From Exiguobacterium mexicanum (GTDB taxonomy: Bacteria; Bacillota; Bacilli; Exiguobacteriales; Exiguobacteriaceae), in assembly GCF_005960665.1 (NCBI RefSeq), contig NZ_CP040676.1, positions 1,374,501 to 1,438,500 of the forward strand: 64,000 nucleotides of DNA, read 5' to 3'. The notes beneath the pieces are model-generated. The model searched no databases and was not told where the DNA came from. It saw only the letters and a program-made list of their open reading frames with translations. This document shows positions 1-8,241 of this stretch, in pieces. The translations under genes were made by a program, and so were the position numbers. How positions within the stretch are numbered: position 1 is the stretch's first letter; the number at the start of each line of letters is the position of its first letter.

Positions 1-287
1 AAGAGACGTCTAGCCTCTGCGACGTCTTCGTTCGAAAAGTTGCCTTCACGGAACGGACCGCCATAGCCATACGCCGTCACGAGATCATCATGACGATGTG
101 CAATTGGACGACGGATGTACGGATACAGCAAGATGCCGTCCTCTTTGGCCGCGATATACAACTCAGGCTGCTCGCCTGGTTCACAGTTGGCCAATACATA
201 ATCGTAATGATCGTACGAGTCACAACTGACCTCCCGTAACCAGTTCTCCCACTCCCATCGATTTTTCACAATCTGATTGAACATCAT
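1..287 (-). CDS. FemAB/GNAT-fold acyltransferase-like protein, N-terminal part
   Basis: An open frame starts at an ATG pair (282-287, first ATG at 285-287) behind the purine-rich site AGGAAGAGGGG and runs off the left edge, giving about 95 residues without a stop. The peptide contains ELYIAAKEDGILLYPYIRRP and a later TAYGYGGPFREG stretch. These resemble the N-terminal half of FemAB/BioF2-like GNAT proteins found with cell-surface polysaccharide or peptidoglycan modification, where a Tyr-Gly-Gly-Pro turn is common. Only the first third is present, so the catalytic half cannot be seen and the substrate is unknown. The family call rests on memory of these motifs. Confidence 0.5.
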   Translation of the reverse strand, partial: MMFNQIVKNRWEWENWLREVSCDSYDHYDYVLANCEPGEQPELYIAAKEDGILLYPYIRRPIAHRHDDLVTAYGYGGPFREGNFSNEDVAEARRL

Positions 288-472
288 CCGTTCCCCTCTT
301 CCTATAAGTCGTCATTGTTTGAAGTGTGACAGGACAGTCTGGAGTCGTTTCCTATGTCCTGTTCCCATTCAACGCTGACTATTTGAAGGAGGGGAATAGC
401 TTTTTGTTGTTAACAAACATGAAGCGAGTTTGTTCGTTCACAATAAAATCATAACGATTTCTTTGAGATTTT

Positions 473-510
473 AAAAAGGACGACCTCGCCAATGGCATCA
501 GGTCGTCCTT
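473..510 (-). terminator. Intrinsic terminator of the Gfo/Idh/MocA gene
   Basis: On the minus strand an 11-bp stem AAGGACGACCT / AGGTCGTCCTT with a 16-nt loop is followed by a T-run, just after the stop at 516-518. Confidence 0.8.
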
Positions 511-515
511 CATGA

Positions 516-1514
516 TTATGACTTGAAGTCGAGGACACGTTGTAGCCGTGATGCTTCACGAGCCGTTTCGATGACTCTCGTCGTCAAGAGCGCTTCCCGA
601 AGCGGCACGAGCGGATGACGTGTCATATAACTATCCGCCAGCGCCCGGTAGAAGGACAAATACTCACCTGCTTCGATGTCGATTGTCGATTCAACGTCTG
701 TGACGACCGTTCCACTCTCACGGTCGGGACATCGCACTTCCCCGTTCCGGAGACACGCCTCTTGCGGATCGAGTCCAAACTTCAAGAAACTGCCTTCCGT
801 CCCGTGCACTTCGAACCGCGGCGCCTCGACGGCTATGAACGGGTTCGAACGCAGATATACCCGTTTTTCTCCATAATACAGGGTCAGATGGAAGCCGTCG
901 TCAGACTGACCTCCTTTACGTTGAATCATAACATCTGCCGACACTTTGTCGGGTGCACCGAACAAGACGAGCGCTTGATCGATCAAATGGCTACCAAGGT
1001 CAAACAATATCCCTGCTCCCGGCCCCGCATTCTCGCGCCACCGATCCCGGACGACCGGACGGAACCGGTCGAACCGTGACTCGATCACTTTCCAATCGCC
1101 GAGTCGTTTTTCCTCGAGCAGTCGTTTGACCGTCATGAAGTCTCCGTCCGTCCGTCGATTATGGAAGACGTTGACGATTCCGGCACTGGCCTGTTCGCGT
1201 GCAATCAACGCCTCTCCTTCCTCCGTCGTCAAGAACGCGGGCTTCTCGACGAGAACATCCTTCCCTTCCTGTAAACAACGTTCCACCATGTCCTTATGTA
1301 AATGGGACGGCGTCGTGACGATAAACAAGGTCGCCTCAGTCGCGAGAGCCTCGTCTAGCGTCGCATATACCGCGACATCGCCAAGTACGGCTAGTACGTC
1401 CTCAGGTCTTGATGAGACGACACCGGCGATCTGGAAGTCATCCAGCTCCTGTAAAAATGGTAAATGAAATGTCGTCGCGGAAAAACCGAAGCCGACAAGA
1501 ATCGTTTGAATCAT
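516..1514 (-). CDS. Gfo/Idh/MocA-family oxidoreductase, scyllo-inositol 2-dehydrogenase-like
   Basis: A 332-residue NAD(P)-dependent sugar or inositol dehydrogenase. The N-terminus carries a Rossmann fold starting ILVGFGFSATTFHLPFL, which resembles B. subtilis IolW/YvaA (scyllo-inosose reductase). The family signature EKP (in VLVEKPAFL, near residue 91) is present; its Lys lies at the active site. The C-terminal GFO/IDH domain includes the DLGSHLIDQ segment, whose His is usually catalytic. The ATG is preceded by GGAGGAGAA, an excellent ribosome site. It is monocistronic, with its own terminator. No inositol catabolic genes are in the window, so the exact polyol is not settled. Confidence 0.8.
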   Translation of the reverse strand: MIQTILVGFGFSATTFHLPFLQELDDFQIAGVVSSRPEDVLAVLGDVAVYATLDEALATEATLFIVTTPSHLHKDMVERCLQEGKDVLVEKPAFLTTEEGEALIAREQASAGIVNVFHNRRTDGDFMTVKRLLEEKRLGDWKVIESRFDRFRPVVRDRWRENAGPGAGILFDLGSHLIDQALVLFGAPDKVSADVMIQRKGGQSDDGFHLTLYYGEKRVYLRSNPFIAVEAPRFEVHGTEGSFLKFGLDPQEACLRNGEVRCPDRESGTVVTDVESTIDIEAGEYLSFYRALADSYMTRHPLVPLREALLTTRVIETAREASRLQRVLDFKS

Positions 1515-1551
1515 ACCGTTCTCCTCCTATCCATTCGCTTCCCAGTATATC

Positions 1552-1576
1552 AAAAAAAGGAGTCAATCGACCCCTT
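1552..1576 (-). terminator. Intrinsic terminator of the GNAT gene
   Basis: Minus-strand stem AAGGGGTC / GACTCCTT (one G-T pair), four-base loop, then seven T; it overlaps the stop of the gene at 1575. Confidence 0.7.
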
Positions 1577-2063
1577 ATGCACTGACACTCTCATCCATGC
1601 TGTATTCAAACGTGTTATACCCGTCCCGTGAGTCCACGAAGACGAAGCCAAACCGTGGATAATAACTGTTCAAGAAATCATTATCAGCCACACAATCAAG
1701 CCGGACCGGCTCCTGTGTGTCGGCTTCACGTAAGACGTGCTCCATCAGTTGTTGACCGACGCCCCGCCCCTTCAGCCGTTCACTGACAACGATTCGATGG
1801 ATGTATTGACCGCGCTCGCCATCTTCCCATAAGCTATGGTCCCAGTCATCTGCCGGAAGTAAGGCGATCGAGGCCAATACCGATCCATCTTGCTCGTACA
1901 CATATACATATCCCGAGGTGATGTCTGTCTGCACCCGATCTATGAGGTCTTGCTCCAAATATTCCGCCCATTGATCGCTACCTTGTTGTTTTAGCGCTAC
2001 GGCTCGTTGTTCGATAAGGTCCGCGATGTGTTTGGCATCGCGTTTCGTCGCGAGTCGAATCAT
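1575..2063 (-). CDS. GNAT-family N-acetyltransferase
   Basis: A 162-residue GNAT protein that would transfer an acyl group from CoA to an amine. The start chosen is the ATG at 2061-2063, behind AAAGGAGGACGTT; a longer open frame upstream has no ribosome site. The acetyl-CoA loop is seen in IVVSERLKGRGVGQQLMEHV (motif A, about residues 91-110), followed by a YYPRFGF segment typical of the C-terminal part. It lies 79 bases downstream of the OsmC gene on the same strand, so co-transcription is likely. The substrate cannot be deduced. Confidence 0.8.
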   Translation of the reverse strand: MIRLATKRDAKHIADLIEQRAVALKQQGSDQWAEYLEQDLIDRVQTDITSGYVYVYEQDGSVLASIALLPADDWDHSLWEDGERGQYIHRIVVSERLKGRGVGQQLMEHVLREADTQEPVRLDCVADNDFLNSYYPRFGFVFVDSRDGYNTFEYSMDESVSA

Positions 2064-2142
2064 AACGTCCTCCTTTGTATTACAGTATTTGAAATACAAA
2101 TATAACGGACCGTTTCGACTCTTTTCAACCATCCTGCTCACA

Positions 2143-2568
2143 TCATGTGAACGGGACGACCTCGCCGCTGTTCAATTGATAGCTGTACGTCATCGTCGCG
2201 TTCAGACTGTGCGACACGGAACAATAGCGGTCGACCGACAACTCGATGGCACGGCGGACCCGTTCTTCCGGCATATCTCCGTCGAGGACGTACAAGATAT
2301 GAATCGCCGTGAACTTCTTCGGATGTTCCGTCGCCCGGACGCCGTCGATTTTCATCTCGAACCGCTCGAGCGGCAAACGCATCTTATGCAGAATTGAGAC
2401 GATATCGATGCCTGTACAGGCGGCCGTCGCCTGCAACAGCATCTCGGTCGGTCGTGGACCCGTGTTGAGACCACCGACGTCCTCCCCGGCATCGAGCGTC
2501 ACGTCATGACCTGACGGCGTCGTCGTCTGGAACGCCATCCCTTGTTTCCAATTCACTTGTAAATGCAT
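2143..2568 (-). CDS. OsmC-family peroxiredoxin-like protein
   Basis: A 141-residue OsmC/Ohr-superfamily protein. These small dimeric proteins reduce organic hydroperoxides with two cysteines. Both are visible: Cys51 in TAACTGIDI and Cys116 in DRYCSVSH. The N-terminal GHDVTLDAG and the GPRPTEMLLQA block are typical of the YhfA/OsmC branch rather than Ohr. The ATG sits behind a purine-rich AGGAGGAGACAAAG. It probably shares a transcript with the GNAT gene downstream. Role in oxidative defence is inferred from family; the exact peroxide substrate is unknown. Confidence 0.85.
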   Translation of the reverse strand: MHLQVNWKQGMAFQTTTPSGHDVTLDAGEDVGGLNTGPRPTEMLLQATAACTGIDIVSILHKMRLPLERFEMKIDGVRATEHPKKFTAIHILYVLDGDMPEERVRRAIELSVDRYCSVSHSLNATMTYSYQLNSGEVVPFT

Positions 2569-2663
2569 CTTTGTCTCCTCCTTATGTTTCGATAGCTTAC
2601 TATTCCCTTGAATGAGGTATTATTAATCTATGCACTGAAATTGTCGTTTAGGGAGTTGGTCGC

Positions 2664-4121
2664 TTGGATTGGTCGGTCATTATTAGTTGGGGACTGTATA
2701 TCGTCCTCGGGTTGAATTTATTGTTCGCGTTAGCCGTCATTTTCGCGGAGCGCCGTGATGTCGGGGCGACGTGGGCGTGGCTTCTCGTCTTGTTCTTCTT
2801 GCCAATTATCGGGTTCATCATCTATCTCTTTCTCGGCCGACAGTTGAAGAAGGACAACTTCTTCAACTTGAGCGTCGAAGAGCGCTCGTTCCACGCCCTT
2901 CAAGTCGACAGTCAAATCGAACAGATTCGCCGGAAAGAGACCGCTTTGGCTCAACCGGTGTTCGAAAAGTACGAGCAACTGCTCGAGATGAACTTGCGAT
3001 CGTCGAAGTCACTCATCAGCGTCCATAACAAATCTGCCATCATGCATGATGGCGAACAGAAGTTCAAAGCGCTCATGGACGATATCCGCAGCGCCGAAAC
3101 CGAGATCAACATCCAGTACTACATCATTCAACGCGACGCGCTCGGGAAGGCGCTGATCCACGAACTAATCGAACGCGCCAAGGCGGGCGTCAAAGTCCGG
3201 CTGTTATATGATGCGGTCGGTTCGCGCAGCCTCCGTGACTCCGATTTTAAAGAATTGATCGCACACGATGGCGAGGTCCGCGTCTTCTTCCCGCCGACGC
3301 TCGGATTGATCAACTTCAAGTTAAACAACCGCAATCACCGTAAAGTCGTCATTATCGACGGCAAGATTGGTTATGTCGGTGGCTTCAACGTCGGCACCGA
3401 GTATCTCGGCCTGGTCGAGAAGTTCGGATACTGGCGTGACACACACCTCCGCGTCGAAGGGGACGTCGTCTACCATTTGCAACATCGATTCATTCTCGAT
3501 TGGAACTATTCAGGCAGCAAACGTCATGACCCGGAGAACTCATTCTGTTTCGCACGCCACGACATCAAGGACAAGTCGCCGATGCAAATCGTGACGAGCG
3601 GACCGAACTCCGACACGGAACATTTGAAAAACATGATGATCAAGATGATCATGTCGGCGAAACATCGTGTCATCATCCAGACGCCTTATTTCATCCCGGA
3701 CACGAGCTTCATGGACGCCTGTAAGATGGCACTTTTGTCCGGCGTCAAGATGGACATCATGATTCCAGGAAAGCCCGACCACCCGTTCGTCATGTGGGCG
3801 TCGCTATCGTTCCTCGGCGAATTGCTCGACTACGGGGCGAACGTCTATATGTACGGGCAAGGCTTCCTACACGCCAAGACGCTCGTCGTCGATGATGAGA
3901 TTTCGACCGTCGGGACGACGAACTTGGATGCCCGCAGTTTCCGATTGAACTTTGAAGTGAACGCCGTCATTTATGATCAGCGGGTCGCGCTCGAACTCGC
4001 ATCACTGTTCGAGTCAGACGTCGCCGTCAGCCGCAAATACACGGTCGACGACTATGCGGCCCGGAAATGGACCGTCCGGATGCGCGAAGGCGTGTCACGA
4101 TTGCTCAGTCCAATCTTATAA
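2664..4121 (+). CDS. cls: Cardiolipin synthase
   Basis: A 485-residue phospholipase-D superfamily enzyme that condenses two phosphatidylglycerols into cardiolipin and glycerol. Two N-terminal membrane segments (about residues 8-28 and 37-57) are followed by a linker and two catalytic HKD motifs: His225-Lys227-Asp232 in HRKVVIIDG and His403-Lys405-Asp410 in HAKTLVVDD. Length is normal for bacterial Cls. The start is TTG at 2664, eight bases after GGGAG; no better ATG exists. It is monocistronic, with a candidate terminator downstream. The upstream 95 bases are shared head-to-head with the OsmC gene. Confidence 0.93.
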   Translation: MDWSVIISWGLYIVLGLNLLFALAVIFAERRDVGATWAWLLVLFFLPIIGFIIYLFLGRQLKKDNFFNLSVEERSFHALQVDSQIEQIRRKETALAQPVFEKYEQLLEMNLRSSKSLISVHNKSAIMHDGEQKFKALMDDIRSAETEINIQYYIIQRDALGKALIHELIERAKAGVKVRLLYDAVGSRSLRDSDFKELIAHDGEVRVFFPPTLGLINFKLNNRNHRKVVIIDGKIGYVGGFNVGTEYLGLVEKFGYWRDTHLRVEGDVVYHLQHRFILDWNYSGSKRHDPENSFCFARHDIKDKSPMQIVTSGPNSDTEHLKNMMIKMIMSAKHRVIIQTPYFIPDTSFMDACKMALLSGVKMDIMIPGKPDHPFVMWASLSFLGELLDYGANVYMYGQGFLHAKTLVVDDEISTVGTTNLDARSFRLNFEVNAVIYDQRVALELASLFESDVAVSRKYTVDDYAARKWTVRMREGVSRLLSPIL

Positions 4122-4138
4122 GTTCTGATCACGCTAAC

Positions 4139-4184
4139 TACCCCATCGTATCGGCCAAGTATGCCAACGCGATGGGGTATCTTT
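4139..4184 (+). terminator. Candidate terminator after cls
   Basis: A 10-bp perfect stem TACCCCATCG / CGATGGGGTA with a 21-base loop, followed by TCTTTAT. The U-tract is weak, so efficiency is uncertain. Confidence 0.55.
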
Positions 4185-4354
4185 ATATTCGTAAGTCGAG
4201 AGCTATGTACTCACACCAAGCTGTGTCGATTTCTCGTCATATTCTAAAATTTGCTAGCATTTAAAAGAATACTCGCTAGTTTCTTCCCGAATTAGGGTAT
4301 AAAGTATCAGTACGAACGTCCTACACTACCGCTTCGGCTAGGAAAGGAGGAAGT

Positions 4355-5260
4355 ATGCGTTCACGCATATGTCATACAATGGCTGATCAAGAACGGACTC
4401 ATCATGACACTCACACCACGAAACCCGATCCTTCCTCATGGGACCAGCTCCCGATCGGCCTGTTCGCATTCAATCGTGACGGGCAGATCGTCAGCTATAA
4501 CGAATCATTCGTTCATTTACTCGGGATGCTTCCGACCTCGATTGTGATGTTCGAGCGATGTAGTTCTTCTTCGTTCGACTTCTCAGGCGCCATTCGGAAC
4601 GTCTTGAACGGGGAGACGATTCGCATGGCCGGCTGGTATAAAGCACCAGAACGGCAGGCTCGCTTCATCCAAACGACGATGTCTCCGAGTTTTTCCGCGG
4701 ACGGACAACTTGACGGCGGCGTCGGCATTTTAGAAGACGCGACCGAGCAACGTCGTTATGAAGAACGCATGGAACACCTGTCCTCACTCGATCCGCTGAC
4801 AGAGCTATATAACCGGAAGAAAGTCGGGGACGTTCTCTCGTCGACGGCTCAGGAGACGGTCGACACAAGGGCGCCCGCCGCTGTCATCATGCTCGATATC
4901 GACTATTTCAAACTTGTCAACGATACGTTCGGCCATCCGACCGGAGACCTCGTCTTACGTTCGATTGCCCAACTGCTCAGGCGCAACATCCGCAAGTCGG
5001 ACTCGATCGGCCGCTGGGGTGGTGAGGAATTTTTAATCGTCGCCCCGCAGTCAACGCTTGCTGACGGTGTGCAACTCGCCGATAAGCTCCGACAAAAGAT
5101 TAACGCCGAGCCGTTCGGTCCCGTCCCGCGCGTCACTTGTTCGTTCGGCGTCAGCGCCCTTGAAGATGGGAAGACGGTCGAACAGGCGCTTCAAGATGCC
5201 GATGAGGCACTGTATATTGCCAAGAACCGCGGCCGGAATCAAGTGTCGAGCAAGCGATAG
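4355..5260 (+). CDS. PAS-GGDEF diguanylate cyclase
   Basis: A 301-residue protein predicted to make cyclic di-GMP from two GTP. A PAS sensor domain (about 28-135, starting WDQLPIGLFAFNRDG) is followed by a GGDEF domain (about 140-298). The active-site motif is GGEEF at 222-226, intact, and an RxxD inhibitory site (RKSD, 213-216) lies exactly five residues before it, so product feedback inhibition is expected. There is no transmembrane segment; the enzyme should be cytosolic and respond to a small ligand, redox or light cue through PAS. ATG follows GGAAAGGAGGAAGT. It is followed by a hairpin at 5264-5295 and then by the remnant of a chemoreceptor gene. Confidence 0.9.
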   Translation: MRSRICHTMADQERTHHDTHTTKPDPSSWDQLPIGLFAFNRDGQIVSYNESFVHLLGMLPTSIVMFERCSSSSFDFSGAIRNVLNGETIRMAGWYKAPERQARFIQTTMSPSFSADGQLDGGVGILEDATEQRRYEERMEHLSSLDPLTELYNRKKVGDVLSSTAQETVDTRAPAAVIMLDIDYFKLVNDTFGHPTGDLVLRSIAQLLRRNIRKSDSIGRWGGEEFLIVAPQSTLADGVQLADKLRQKINAEPFGPVPRVTCSFGVSALEDGKTVEQALQDADEALYIAKNRGRNQVSSKR

Positions 5261-5263
5261 TTT

Positions 5264-5295
5264 TGAAAAAGGATGCGTTCGTGCACCCTTTTTTT
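5264..5295 (+). terminator. Candidate terminator after the PAS-GGDEF gene
   Basis: Short imperfect stem GGATGC / GCACCC extended by A-T pairs, with seven T downstream (AAAAAGG ... CCCTTTTTTT). Confidence 0.55.
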
Positions 5296-5371
5296 GTGGA
5301 CAGACGATTCCGTCAAGTTGGCTTGCCTTTACAAACTTGAGGTAGATGATGCCAGAGCATTCAATCGGTCA

Positions 5372-5602
5372 TCAGTCAGTGAAACATATTTGTGAAAAAA
5401 ACAAAAAGGGATGATCGTCTGCCTCGAACAGATTCTCATCCCTTTTTCTCATTCGTATGTTAAAGCGTGATACGAACTCCTTCAACTCTTCTGCCATATG
5501 CGCAAGTGAGTTCGCAGATTGCGCAATCTCTTCCATCGAACCGAGTTGGTTCTCCGTCGTCGCCACTTGCTTCGAGGCTACTGAGTTCTCATCGGCGATA
5601 GG
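5372..5602 (-). pseudogene. Remnant of a methyl-accepting chemotaxis protein C-terminus
   Basis: The minus frame from 5599 down encodes IADENSVASKQVATTENQLG followed by SMEEIAQSANSLAHMAEELK and EFVSRF. This is the signature C-terminal end of the MCP signalling domain. An in-frame TGA lies at 5603-5605 and nothing chemoreceptor-like is visible above it, so the sensor, HAMP and most of the coiled coil are missing. The frame also runs past the usual end and reads through the terminator hairpin at 5403-5447, so the native stop is gone too. It is a relic, not a working gene. A GTG at 5566 could serve as a start but has no ribosome site. Confidence 0.75.
5403..5447. terminator. Bidirectional terminator inside the MCP remnant
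   Basis: A perfect 12-bp stem AAAAAGGGATGA / TCATCCCTTTTT with a 21-base loop; A and T tracts on both sides allow function on either strand. It probably once ended the chemoreceptor transcript. Confidence 0.75.
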
Positions 5603-5644
5603 TCAACTTGCTTGCTGTCCTTGCACGGTCATCCCCCTTATCCA

Positions 5645-5679
5645 TAAAAACGGACGCGACCCCTCAGGCCGCGTCCGTT
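5645..5679 (-). terminator. Intrinsic terminator of the GNAT gene at 5679
   Basis: Minus-strand stem AACGGACGCG / CGCGTCCGTT followed by TTTTTA; the first stem base overlaps the stop codon. Confidence 0.8.
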
Positions 5680-6200
5680 CATGCGCCGACGATGGCGTCG
5701 TGATTCCCTTTCGTCCATCCGTAGGCGACTTCACGGAGGGCAAGTTCCCCGAACAAGCGCTCTTTCGCATCGATGACTTGCCCGTCACGTTGCTCATAGA
5801 ACGTGCGGTAAGGGTTCAATTCGAGCGCCCAAATGATGAGCCCGTGATTCGACATCGCTTGAATCGCTTGCTCCAGCAATAGCGAACCAATCCCGTTACG
5901 CTGATGGTCCTCTAGAATGTAAATCGCATAAATCTCATTCGGATGGTCCGGATATTCGCCCGTCCGTTCTTCCCCGTAAAGAACGAACCCGACGATTTCC
6001 TCTTCGACGATGGCGACAAACCCTTCGACTTCTCGTTTCGCGAGGGCGCTGCGGACCTTTTCAGACCACTCGATCGCGTTTGAACCGAGCTTCAAGAGAA
6101 AGTCGGCCGGCACAATTCCCCGATAGGTTGTGCGCCATCCGTTCACCCTCACCCGCGCAATCCCGTAAGCGTCTTTTGGCTCGGCTTTCCGTATGAGCAT
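5679..6200 (-). CDS. GNAT-family N-acetyltransferase
   Basis: A 173-residue acetyltransferase. It opens with MLIRKAEPKDAYGIARVRVN, the typical first strand of the fold, and has the CoA-binding loop HQRNGIGSLLLEQA near residue 99-112. A FYEQRDGQV segment near the end corresponds to the usual YEKxGF motif. The ATG at 6198-6200 follows AAGGAGGGGGTACGG. It is monocistronic with its own terminator. It is most like the YhhY/RimI-type group of unknown target; no neighbour points to a substrate. Confidence 0.82.
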   Translation of the reverse strand: MLIRKAEPKDAYGIARVRVNGWRTTYRGIVPADFLLKLGSNAIEWSEKVRSALAKREVEGFVAIVEEEIVGFVLYGEERTGEYPDHPNEIYAIYILEDHQRNGIGSLLLEQAIQAMSNHGLIIWALELNPYRTFYEQRDGQVIDAKERLFGELALREVAYGWTKGNHDAIVGA

Positions 6201-6296
6201 CCGTACCCCCTCCTTAGCGTAAGTTTTACAAGTATTTTACCACAAATCACCCAATCGAAATCAGACTTCTTCCAGATTTGACTGACAATCATTTGA

Positions 6297-6328
6297 CAAA
6301 AAACGACCGTAGGAAATCCTACGGCCGT
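6297..6328 (-). terminator. Terminator of the fruRKA operon
   Basis: Minus-strand 11-bp stem ACGGCCGTAGG / CCTACGGTCGT (one G-T pair), 4-base loop, followed by a T-run. It lies directly after the fruA stop. Confidence 0.85.
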
Positions 6329-6333
6329 ACTGG

Positions 6334-8241
6334 TCAAGCGACGTCACGCGTTGTTGTAGCTTGCGTCTCCGTCAACGGTTTTTTCAAGAATGACAAGAGC
6401 AGTGCTCCAATCAAGGCTCCGGCAAGAATCGCGAGGGCGTAAAGTCCCATGCTCATGACGACGTTTCCAGCTCCTTCAAGGAGTGGGAAGACGAAGATTC
6501 CACCGTGTGGCGCTGGCAATTGGATCGCGAAGAAGGCGGACAATCCACCAGCGATGGCTGATCCGAGAATCGCTGACGGCAATACCCGAATCGGGTCGGC
6601 CGCTGCAAACGGGATAGCCGCTTCCGTGATGAACGAGGCACCCATGATATATGCTGTCTTCCCGGCTTCACGTTCTTGTTTCGAGAACTTTTGACGGGCG
6701 AACACAGTCGAAGCGAATGCGACGAGAAGCGGTGGTACCATCCCACCGGCCATGACAGCTGCCATGATTTCTTGGTTACCGGCAGTGAGTGCAGCTGTAC
6801 CAAAGACGTAGGCTGTCTTGTTAATCGGACCACCCATATCGACGGCCATCATGCCACCGACGATGATACCAAGCAAGATGGCGTTGGCGCCGCTCAGGCT
6901 GTTCATGACATCCATCAACCATGTCATGAAGGCTGCGATTGGTTTATTGACAACAAGTAACATGATCATACCGGAAATAAATGACCCAAGTAACGGATAG
7001 AGCAATACCGGTTTAATTCCTTCAAGCGAGGCCGGTAGTTTAGAAAGTGCTTTAACCAAGAAGAGGACGACATATCCGGCAAGGAAACCAGCGATGAGTC
7101 CGCCGAGGAATCCGGCGCCACCTTGGCTGGCTAATAAACCAGCGACAAGACCTGGTGCGAGACCTGGACGGTCGGCGATTGACATCGCGATGAAACCCGC
7201 AAGAATCGGGACGAGGAAGCTAAAGGCTGCCCCACCGATTGTGTTGAGTTGCGCCGCAAATTCATTGAATGACGGGTCATCCGGATTTGCCGAGTTGATG
7301 CCCCAGAAGAAGCTGATGGCGATCAAGAGACCACCAGCGACGACGAGTGGGAGCATCGCGGATACACCGCTCATCAAGTGCTTGTAGATGCCTGTGCGCT
7401 GTTCTTTCGTACCACCTGACGAACCGGTTCCCCGATACACCGGTGCGTCTTGTTTGACGGCCCGGTTGATCAACTCTTCTGGCTTCCGGATGCCTTGGGC
7501 GACCGGGACTTCGATGACATGTTTTCCGGCGAACCGGTCCATCTCGACGGCTTTATCAGCCGCGACGATGATGGCAGTCGCTTTCGCGATATCGGCCGCT
7601 GTCAATTCATTCTTGACACCGGTCGAACCGTTCGTCTCGACTTTGATGTCAACTCCCATCGCCTCTGCTTTTTGCTTCAAGCTATCGGCAGCCATGTACG
7701 TGTGCGCGATACCCGTTGGACAAGCCGTGACAGCAAGGATGTAAGGCGCGTCCGCTTGAACCGGTTTCGAAGCAACAGGAGCCGCCTCAGCCGCTTCTTT
7801 TTCTTCGATGGCCCGGATGACATCATCTTCTGATGTGGCCGCATAGAGACGTTCTTGGAACGCTGGATCCATAAGGAAGACAGATAATTTCGAGAGTGTT
7901 TCCAAGTGTTCGTTATTGGCGTGCTCTCCGGCGGCAATCATGAAGAACAAGCGGCTGTCTTGGCCGTCGAGTGCTTCGTAATCGATGCCTTCCGAGCGCC
8001 CGAAGGCGATGGCCGGTTGTTTGACGGCTTTCGTCTTTGCGTGCGGGATGGCGATCCCTTCACCGAGTCCGGTCGTACTTTGTGCTTCACGTGCGAGAAT
8101 GGCGTCGCGGTAGCCGTTACGGTCCGATAGTTTGCCAGCGCGGTCGAGCACGTCGACGAGTTCTTCGATGACTTCGGCTTTCGAACGGCTGCGGAGATTC
8201 AGTTGAATCGTGTCCTTTTTAAGAAGGTCCGTGATGTTCAT
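6334..8241 (-). CDS. fruA: PTS fructose transporter subunit EIIABC
   Basis: A 635-residue fused permease that takes up fructose and phosphorylates it to fructose 1-phosphate. EIIA comes first, with phospho-accepting His67 in GIAIPHAKT. EIIB follows with Cys174 in VTACPTGIAHTYMAAD. The EIIC membrane domain (about 290-620) has eight or more hydrophobic segments and ends in a short polar tail. The start used is the ATG at 8239-8241 behind GGAGGAAAGAAC; it overlaps the fruK stop as ATGA, so translation is coupled. A longer in-frame extension into fruK is rejected. It is the last gene of fruR-fruK-fruA. Confidence 0.95.
   Translation of the reverse strand: MNITDLLKKDTIQLNLRSRSKAEVIEELVDVLDRAGKLSDRNGYRDAILAREAQSTTGLGEGIAIPHAKTKAVKQPAIAFGRSEGIDYEALDGQDSRLFFMIAAGEHANNEHLETLSKLSVFLMDPAFQERLYAATSEDDVIRAIEEKEAAEAAPVASKPVQADAPYILAVTACPTGIAHTYMAADSLKQKAEAMGVDIKVETNGSTGVKNELTAADIAKATAIIVAADKAVEMDRFAGKHVIEVPVAQGIRKPEELINRAVKQDAPVYRGTGSSGGTKEQRTGIYKHLMSGVSAMLPLVVAGGLLIAISFFWGINSANPDDPSFNEFAAQLNTIGGAAFSFLVPILAGFIAMSIADRPGLAPGLVAGLLASQGGAGFLGGLIAGFLAGYVVLFLVKALSKLPASLEGIKPVLLYPLLGSFISGMIMLLVVNKPIAAFMTWLMDVMNSLSGANAILLGIIVGGMMAVDMGGPINKTAYVFGTAALTAGNQEIMAAVMAGGMVPPLLVAFASTVFARQKFSKQEREAGKTAYIMGASFITEAAIPFAAADPIRVLPSAILGSAIAGGLSAFFAIQLPAPHGGIFVFPLLEGAGNVVMSMGLYALAILAGALIGALLLSFLKKPLTETQATTTRDVA

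Noticed and set aside
4293-4302. GGGTAT before the PAS-GGDEF gene, a sigma-B -10-like hexamer
   Set aside because: No GTTT-type -35 is found at 12-15 bases, so it is treated as chance.
5372-5566. The 64-codon frame as a real small gene
   Set aside because: It encodes only the last part of a chemoreceptor, has no ribosome site and reads through a terminator; called a remnant.
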